A stretch of DNA of 33,690 bases from Bacteroidota bacterium (GTDB taxonomy: Bacteria; Bacteroidota; Ignavibacteria; T3Sed10-11): the NCBI GenBank assembly GCA_007131635.1, contig SLQE01000218.1:1-33690 (forward strand), in the 5' to 3' direction. The position numbers were made by a program, and so were the translations under genes. The notes below the pieces were generated by a model. It was not told the origin of the DNA. It was given only the letters and a program-made list of their open reading frames with translations, and ran no database searches. This document shows, piece after piece, positions 27,604 through 33,690 of the stretch (position 1 is the first letter of the stretch; every line of letters starts with the position of its first letter).

Positions 27604-29083
27604 TCTGGTGGTATATCCGATTTTAATTCCGCTTGTCGCGGCGATCATTCAGTTGTTCTTCGCGAAGAATACGTACGTACAACGGGCGCTCGGTGTAATA
27701 TCGTCCGCTCTCGTTCTCGTCGTTGTTGTCTACTTATATCAGCTGGTCCGGATCGAGGGTATACAGGTCTATGAAATGGGCAACTGGTACGCACCGTTCG
27801 GCATTGTCATCGTTGCCGATCTGCTTGCATGTTTTATGCTCTTCCTCTCCGCGCTTGCATCGCTTGCGATGTCGGCATACTCGCTCGCTGATATAGATAA
27901 GGACAGGGAGAAGTTCTTCCACTTTCCGCTCTTTCAACTTCTGTTGATGGGTATAAATGGTGCGTTTCTAACCGGCGATATTTTCAATCTTTTCGTAATG
28001 TACGAAGTCATGCTGATGGCTTCTTATGTGTTGTTGTCGCACGGCAGTGAGGCAAGACAGCTTCGGGGTTCATTACATTATGTAATGATCAATCTGTTCG
28101 GTTCGACGTTTTTCCTGTTTGGAGTCGGATTACTGTACGGAATCACCGGGACGCTCAATATGGCGGATATTGCCGTCGCGGTACAAACTGCCGACCCCGA
28201 AACACAATCGATGCTCACGGCAATTTCGATGATGTTCTTTGTGGTATTCGGCGTTAAGACCGCTCTGGTACCGCTATTCTTCTGGATGCCGGACGCATAT
28301 CCGCAGCCGCCGGTCGCTACCGCGGCAATGTTTGCGGCGATTATGACGAAAGTCGGTGTGTATTCGATTACCCGAACCTTTACCCTGATGTTTCCGGGCG
28401 ATGAGTTTACGCTTACCGTCATCAAGGTCGTTGCCGTTTCCTCGATGCTGATCGGTGTACTCGGAGCTATCGCGCAGACGAATTTCAGACGGCTTCTCGC
28501 TTTCCACAGCGTGAGTCAGGTCGGATTTATGGTGCTCGGAGTCGGATTCTTCACACCGATGGGATTAGCCGGGTCGATTTATTTTGTCATGCACCATAGT
28601 ATGATCAAGTCATCGCTGTTCCTGTGTTCGGGTATCGCGGAGCGGCTGACGGGGAACCGTGATATTAAAAAGATGGGCGGCATAATCGAAGGGCATCCGT
28701 TCTACAGTGCGCTTTTCCTTGTCGCGGCATTCTCGCTCGCCGGATTACCGCCTTTCAGCGGCTTCTTTGCTAAACTTATTCTGCTGTTTGCAGGCGCCGA
28801 GTCGCAGGAATACATCTATATCGCGGCAATACTGGTCGGCGGATTCCTCACGCTCTTCTCTATGGTAAAGATCTGGCAGCTTGCCTACTGGGGCAAACGC
28901 GAGCCGAAATTCAATACCGTCAACGTCGGATCGTTTGTATGGGGAATTATTATTCTGGTCGGTATGTCGATTGTGCTTGCCATTATGGTACAGCCCGTGT
29001 ATGATATGGTACACGAAGCTGCCGAACAACTTTTGGATCCTTCGCAGTATATAGAAGCGGTATTAACAAAAGGATCACAATAA
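27593..29083 (+). CDS. mrpD: Mrp antiporter subunit D
   Basis: FFWMPDAYPQPPVATAAMFAAIMTKVGVYSITR; LLAFHSVSQVGFMVLG; start trimmed from TTG 27581 to ATG 27593 behind gaggga. Confidence 0.93.
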   Translation: MTSNLVVYPILIPLVAAIIQLFFAKNTYVQRALGVISSALVLVVVVYLYQLVRIEGIQVYEMGNWYAPFGIVIVADLLACFMLFLSALASLAMSAYSLADIDKDREKFFHFPLFQLLLMGINGAFLTGDIFNLFVMYEVMLMASYVLLSHGSEARQLRGSLHYVMINLFGSTFFLFGVGLLYGITGTLNMADIAVAVQTADPETQSMLTAISMMFFVVFGVKTALVPLFFWMPDAYPQPPVATAAMFAAIMTKVGVYSITRTFTLMFPGDEFTLTVIKVVAVSSMLIGVLGAIAQTNFRRLLAFHSVSQVGFMVLGVGFFTPMGLAGSIYFVMHHSMIKSSLFLCSGIAERLTGNRDIKKMGGIIEGHPFYSALFLVAAFSLAGLPPFSGFFAKLILLFAGAESQEYIYIAAILVGGFLTLFSMVKIWQLAYWGKREPKFNTVNVGSFVWGIIILVGMSIVLAIMVQPVYDMVHEAAEQLLDPSQYIEAVLTKGSQ

Positions 29084-29093
29084 GGACAGGACT

Positions 29094-29597
29094 ATGAAAA
29101 TTTCCCGTATAGCTTTTCACATTCTGCTGGCACTCATTTGGTGCATGATGCACAATAGTCTTCATCCGGTTACCTTTATTGTCGGCTATTTACTTGCATG
29201 GGCAAGCACGTCTCTCTTTCGTGTCCTGACTAAATATAATCCTTTCCGGATGAATATCTGGGAAGGTATAAAATTATTCTTTGTTTTTTTGAAAGAGATG
29301 ATCATCGCGAATATACAGATCGCGTATATTATCATTAGTCCGGCAATGAACATACGCCCCGGATTCATCGAGTATCCCCTCGATATCCGGAATGACGGAG
29401 CGATTGTTTTACTCGCGAATATGATTTCATTGACACCGGGTACGCTCAGTGTTGATATTTCATCCGACAGGAAATACATATATGTGCATGCAATGGTTAT
29501 GGAAACTCCGGACAAGTTGAAGGAACAGATAAAACATACCTTCGAGCGCAGAATACAGAAAATGCTCGGTGCATACGCAGGAGAACTATCATCATGA
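29094..29597 (+). CDS. mrpE: Mrp antiporter subunit E
   Basis: MnhE-like: NDGAIVLLANMISLTPGTLSVDISSDRKYIYVHAM. Confidence 0.92.
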   Translation: MKISRIAFHILLALIWCMMHNSLHPVTFIVGYLLAWASTSLFRVLTKYNPFRMNIWEGIKLFFVFLKEMIIANIQIAYIIISPAMNIRPGFIEYPLDIRNDGAIVLLANMISLTPGTLSVDISSDRKYIYVHAMVMETPDKLKEQIKHTFERRIQKMLGAYAGELSS

Positions 29598-29863
29598 TGG
29601 AAACACTGACATTTATAATTCTGATAATCATTTCTCTTTCCATAGCACTGTGCATGATTCGGGTCTATAAAGGACCGACAACACCCGACCGTGTCATAGC
29701 GCTCGATACCGTTGCAGTGAATGTCCTTGCATTTATTACGGTCCTCTCCATGCATCTGAATACTGAAATGTTTTTTGATGCTGTGCTGGTCATTGCTGTT
29801 ATCGCATTTGTCGGAACCATAGCAATTGCGAAGTATTTAATGAAGGGAGATATAATAGAATGA
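29594..29863 (+). CDS. mrpF: Mrp antiporter subunit F
   Basis: ALCMIRVYKGPTTPDRVIALDTVAVNVLAFI; ATGA overlap with mrpE. Confidence 0.92.
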   Translation: MMETLTFIILIIISLSIALCMIRVYKGPTTPDRVIALDTVAVNVLAFITVLSMHLNTEMFFDAVLVIAVIAFVGTIAIAKYLMKGDIIE

Positions 29864-30264
29864 GTATCAATGACATTGTCGTAAGTTTCTTCCTGCTCGT
29901 CGGCATCTTTTTTATCATAACCGGTACGGTGGGATTATTACGTCTCCCGGATTTCTATAACAGAATACATGCTCCGACAAAAGCCACGACACTTGGTGTG
30001 AGCAGTATTATCCTCGGAGCCATTATTCATTTCTACGGAGTGCTTCCGGATGCCGGATTTAAAGAATTGCTCGCTATTCTCTTTATTTTTCTCACCGCAC
30101 CGGTCGGAGCACATATGCTTGCAAAAGCGGCTTATCACTCAAAAGTCGAAATATGGAAGCATACCATCATCGATGAGCGTGCAGGAAAACGGGTGATCGG
30201 CGAGGAATTGCTCCCCCGGGAAGAAGTTCTCGAGCAAAAGGAAGAAGAACGCAATCCGGATTGA
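29860..30264 (+). CDS. mrpG: Mrp antiporter subunit G
   Basis: GTVGLLRLPDFYNRIHAPTKATTLGVSSIILG; FLTAPVGAHMLAKAAYHS. Confidence 0.93.
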   Translation: MSINDIVVSFFLLVGIFFIITGTVGLLRLPDFYNRIHAPTKATTLGVSSIILGAIIHFYGVLPDAGFKELLAILFIFLTAPVGAHMLAKAAYHSKVEIWKHTIIDERAGKRVIGEELLPREEVLEQKEEERNPD

Positions 30265-30364
30265 TGCCCTTGTGGACTGATGCCTTTGACCGGTAGGGCT
30301 TGACTTTTATCCCGTAGTTTCCGATTCTTATGGACTACCACACAAACACAAAGGAGGTCCCCCT

Positions 30365-32785
30365 ATGCCTTACCAGACCGTCTGTCGTTTCTGTGTGAGC
30401 GGTCTGCTCACATTGATATTTTTACTGATTCCGATACAAGCCCAACAAACCTATCAATTACCGCCGCAGGAAATAGTCGATATTCTCGATGCACCGCCGT
30501 TACCGGTTACCCGCATCAGCCCCGACGGTGTCCATATGCTATTTATGTATCGGGAGTCGATGCCCACAATCGAAGATCTGGCTATAGCATACATAAATCT
30601 TGCCGGCTTCAGGGTCGATCCGCAACGAAATATCAGGTATTCACCGATGGCAAGGCTCTATGCCCTGCAGATCAAGAATATAGAAACCGGCGTTGAACAT
30701 GATATACAGGTTCCGGAAAATGCAAATATCGGAGCGGTTGACTGGTCTGCCGACGGTACGATGATATATTTCACCCACATTACAGATGAAGGAATGGAAT
30801 TATGGGTGTCCGAGATTGCCACGGGGCAATCGCAACGCATACCCGATGTTTTGATAAATAACGTATACGGCAGACCGCTTCAGTGGATGCCGGGTGAAAA
30901 TATCATTCTGGCACAAAGCGTTCCCGAAGGCAGAGGCCCCACTCCTGCTTTATCACCCGTTCCAACCGGACCGATTGTACAGGAATCCGACGGAACACCT
31001 TCCCCCGTGAGAACCTATCAAAATCTTCTCACCGGCCCCGACGACGAACAATTGTTCGATTACTATGCAACCTCTCAATTACTATCGATTGACATAACGG
31101 AAAATATTATTACTGAACTCGGAGAACCTGCGATTTTTCAAAATGTATCCCCGTCGCCGGACGGGAAATTCATTCTTGTCTCCCGGGTCGTGAAACCATA
31201 CTCTTATCTTGTACCGGCATTTCGTTTCCCGACGGATGTTGAGGTATGGTCGCGAACAGGTGAGTTGGTTGCACACCTCGCATCGATACCTCTGGCGGAA
31301 GAAATTCCCTTGTTCGGTGTTGTACAGGGCCCGCGAAATCACAGCTGGGTGAATACCGATGATGCCCGCCTTATGTACATCGAAGCACTTGACGAAGGCA
31401 ACCCGCGTATCGAAGCGGATCACAGGGACAGGGTTATGGTACTCGATTATCCGTTTGAAGGCAATGCACGGGAATGGACAAGAACCGGCTATCGTTATGC
31501 TGGTATTGTCTGGGGAGAAGGTATTGCGATCCTGAATGAGTATGACAGACCGAAAAGCCATCTCCGCAGTTGGTTGCTGCAACCGTCCGAGCCGGATGCC
31601 GCCCCGGTGTTACTCTACGATCGCGACCCGCAAGACAGATACAAGGACCCCGGTTCTCCTGTTATGACATTTGACAGCCGCGGCAATCCAAGGATGCTTC
31701 ATTCATCCGACGGAAACAGTATTTATCTCACGGGTCAGGGTGCATCTCCGGTCGGCGATCGTCCGTTTCTGGATAAACTCAATTTATTGACAAAAGAGAC
31801 AAGGCGGCTCTGGCAAACCGGTGACGATCATTATGAATTCGTTGTCGACCTGCTCGATCCCGATGCGGAACGCATCATCACGCGGCGGGAAACACGCACG
31901 GAGCCTCCAAATTATTATATACGTCATCTCACGGACGGATCGCTCACTCCGTTAACGGAATTCAACGATCCGCACCCGCAACTGACCGGGATTCACCGCG
32001 AGATGCTAATTTACGAACGCGAGGACGGAATTCAATTATCCGCCACGCTCTATCTGCCATCCGATTATCAGGAGGGAGATAGTCCACCGCTTGTTGTATG
32101 GGTGTATCCGATGGATTATACATCACCTGATGCTGCAAGCCAGGTACGGGGAAATCCGAACCGATTTACTTTCTTTCGCGGTTCATCACATTTATTCTTT
32201 CTGACGCAGGGATATGCAATTCTTGACGGACCAAGTTTGCCAATCATAGGTGAAGAAGGAAACGATACCTATGCGGAGCAATTGACCATGGGTATACAAG
32301 CGGCCATTGGCATACTGGATGAAATGAATGTCGTCGACACCGAAAGAATGGGAATCGGCGGGCATAGTTACGGTGCGTTTTCGACTGCGAATGCGTTGAT
32401 TCACACCGATCTGTTCCGTGCCGGCATCGCACGAAGCGGCGCCTACAACCGGACGCTTACACCGTTCGGTTTTCAAAGTGAACGCAGAACATTCTGGGAA
32501 GCACAGGAGACATATATGGGTGTGTCTCCGTTCACTCATGCCGATAAAATCAATCAGCCGATTTTGATCTTGCATGGTATGGATGACAGCAATTCGGGAA
32601 CCTATCCGGTACAATCGGAACGATTGTACCACGCACTGCGCGGACTCGGAGGGGTTTCACGGTATGTCCAATATCCCTATGAAGATCATGGCTATCGTGC
32701 GAGAGAAACAGTATTAGATGTACTCTATCACATGGTCGATTGGTTCGACCGGTATATTAAAAATGACCGGGTAACAAGCAATTAA
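30365..32785 (+). CDS. Exported prolyl oligopeptidase-family (S9) peptidase
   Basis: Signal peptide; GIGGHSYGAFSTANALIHTDLFRAGIARSGAYNRTLTPFGFQSERRTFWEA; LHGMDDSNSGTYP; YPYEDHGY; aaaggaggt SD. Confidence 0.9.
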   Translation: MPYQTVCRFCVSGLLTLIFLLIPIQAQQTYQLPPQEIVDILDAPPLPVTRISPDGVHMLFMYRESMPTIEDLAIAYINLAGFRVDPQRNIRYSPMARLYALQIKNIETGVEHDIQVPENANIGAVDWSADGTMIYFTHITDEGMELWVSEIATGQSQRIPDVLINNVYGRPLQWMPGENIILAQSVPEGRGPTPALSPVPTGPIVQESDGTPSPVRTYQNLLTGPDDEQLFDYYATSQLLSIDITENIITELGEPAIFQNVSPSPDGKFILVSRVVKPYSYLVPAFRFPTDVEVWSRTGELVAHLASIPLAEEIPLFGVVQGPRNHSWVNTDDARLMYIEALDEGNPRIEADHRDRVMVLDYPFEGNAREWTRTGYRYAGIVWGEGIAILNEYDRPKSHLRSWLLQPSEPDAAPVLLYDRDPQDRYKDPGSPVMTFDSRGNPRMLHSSDGNSIYLTGQGASPVGDRPFLDKLNLLTKETRRLWQTGDDHYEFVVDLLDPDAERIITRRETRTEPPNYYIRHLTDGSLTPLTEFNDPHPQLTGIHREMLIYEREDGIQLSATLYLPSDYQEGDSPPLVVWVYPMDYTSPDAASQVRGNPNRFTFFRGSSHLFFLTQGYAILDGPSLPIIGEEGNDTYAEQLTMGIQAAIGILDEMNVVDTERMGIGGHSYGAFSTANALIHTDLFRAGIARSGAYNRTLTPFGFQSERRTFWEAQETYMGVSPFTHADKINQPILILHGMDDSNSGTYPVQSERLYHALRGLGGVSRYVQYPYEDHGYRARETVLDVLYHMVDWFDRYIKNDRVTSN

Positions 32786-32829
32786 TCGATTCAATATAAA
32801 CAACATACAACATCAGAAGGAGCAACTAT

Positions 32830-33690
32830 ATGGGTATCGTAAAGCCCTTTTCGACTATCACCGAGATGTTTGTTAATGTTACCGATTCATTTGCCAAAGA
32901 GAAACGGCCGATGTATCAGTATAAAAAGGACGGTAAATATCACGATCTTTCCTTCCAGAGAATGCGTGAATGGGTAGAGCAGTTTGCAGCCGGCCTTGCC
33001 GTATTGGGTCTATCGAAGGGTGATAAACTCGCAATCATATCCGAAAACCGGCCCGAATGGGTGGTCGCGGATTTGGGCACTTTGTTTCTCGGTGCCGTTG
33101 ACGTACCGATTTATCCCACACTCACCGCCAAACAGGAAGAGTATATCCTGAACGATTCCGGAACAAAGATAGCGGTGGTCTCAAATCAATATCAGCTGAA
33201 CAAGCTGCTGAAAGTAAGTGACGATATCAAAACACTTGAACACATTATCGTCATGCATGATATCGATACTTCGGGAGAAAAAAAAGTACACAGAATGTCG
33301 ACCGTATGTGAAACAGGTAAGAAGCATCTTGAGAAGCACCCCGATCTACTCACAAAATCGGTATCACAAATCGGCCCGGATGATCTGCTGACCATAATAT
33401 ATACGTCCGGAACCACCGGAAATCCGAAAGGCGTCATGTTGACACACAACAATCTTGTGTCGAATATAATAGGAACGGTATCGGCTGTAAATATAAATTC
33501 AACCGATTTGCTGCTTTCGTTTTTACCGCTCTGCCATTCCTTTGAACGCATGGCCGGATACTATACGGTGATGGCGTGCGGTTGTACCGTTGCCTATGCG
33601 GAGAGCATTGATACGGTGCGGGATAACCTGATGGAAATAAAACCGACAATTGTCACGACGGTGCCGAGATTATTCGAGCGGATCTATTCA
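32830..33690 (+). CDS. AMP-dependent synthetase/long-chain acyl-CoA ligase, 5' part (runs off the window)
   Basis: Own translation from ATG 32830, absent from the ORF track: MGIVKPFSTITEMFVNVTDSFAKEKRPMYQYKKDGKYHDLSF...DDLLTIIYTSGTTGNPKGVMLTHNNLVSN...SFLPLCHSFERMAGYY; open for 287 codons to the window edge. Confidence 0.9.
   Translation, partial: MGIVKPFSTITEMFVNVTDSFAKEKRPMYQYKKDGKYHDLSFQRMREWVEQFAAGLAVLGLSKGDKLAIISENRPEWVVADLGTLFLGAVDVPIYPTLTAKQEEYILNDSGTKIAVVSNQYQLNKLLKVSDDIKTLEHIIVMHDIDTSGEKKVHRMSTVCETGKKHLEKHPDLLTKSVSQIGPDDLLTIIYTSGTTGNPKGVMLTHNNLVSNIIGTVSAVNINSTDLLLSFLPLCHSFERMAGYYTVMACGCTVAYAESIDTVRDNLMEIKPTIVTTVPRLFERIYS

Noticed and set aside
1-33690. Search for CRISPR arrays, IS elements, integrase, toxin-antitoxin, restriction or retron-like elements
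   Set aside because: No repeat-spacer pattern, transposase/integrase motifs, reverse transcriptase or defence-type domains were recognisable by reading

Overview
Window of an ordinary, gene-dense bacterial chromosome. The lineage is probably in or near the FCB/Bacteroidota-like group, but that is only a gestalt inference. I found no phage, transposon, CRISPR or integron. Left part: EamA transporter, DUF47/PhoU-like regulator plus Pit phosphate transporter, two tandem paralogous acidic hypothetical proteins, aspartase, a YpdA-type flavoprotein, a convergent zinc-ribbon/rpsU pair, an eIF2B-like protein, a YmdB-type phosphoesterase and folD. Middle: an alanine dehydrogenase / CoA-transferase / four-subunit 2-oxoacid:ferredoxin oxidoreductase / GNAT cluster, tRNA-Thr(CGT), a DUF3857 protein, an NmrA-like reductase, a cyclase-family protein, and a minus-strand cluster of trmH, hydrolase, methylmalonyl-CoA mutase large subunit and epimerase. 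Right part: a complete seven-gene Mrp antiporter operon, an S9 peptidase and the 5' part of an acyl-CoA synthetase. Best leads: (1) tandem paralogs of unknown function, (2) an 11-nt full-length Shine-Dalgarno with GTG start at rpsU, (3) two intergenic degenerate heptamer arrays sharing a consensus, (4) a 22-codon ORF in frame with mrpA and separated from it by a single TAG, (5) a sigma54-like site before the amino-acid catabolism cluster. No clearly new defence or mobile system was seen.
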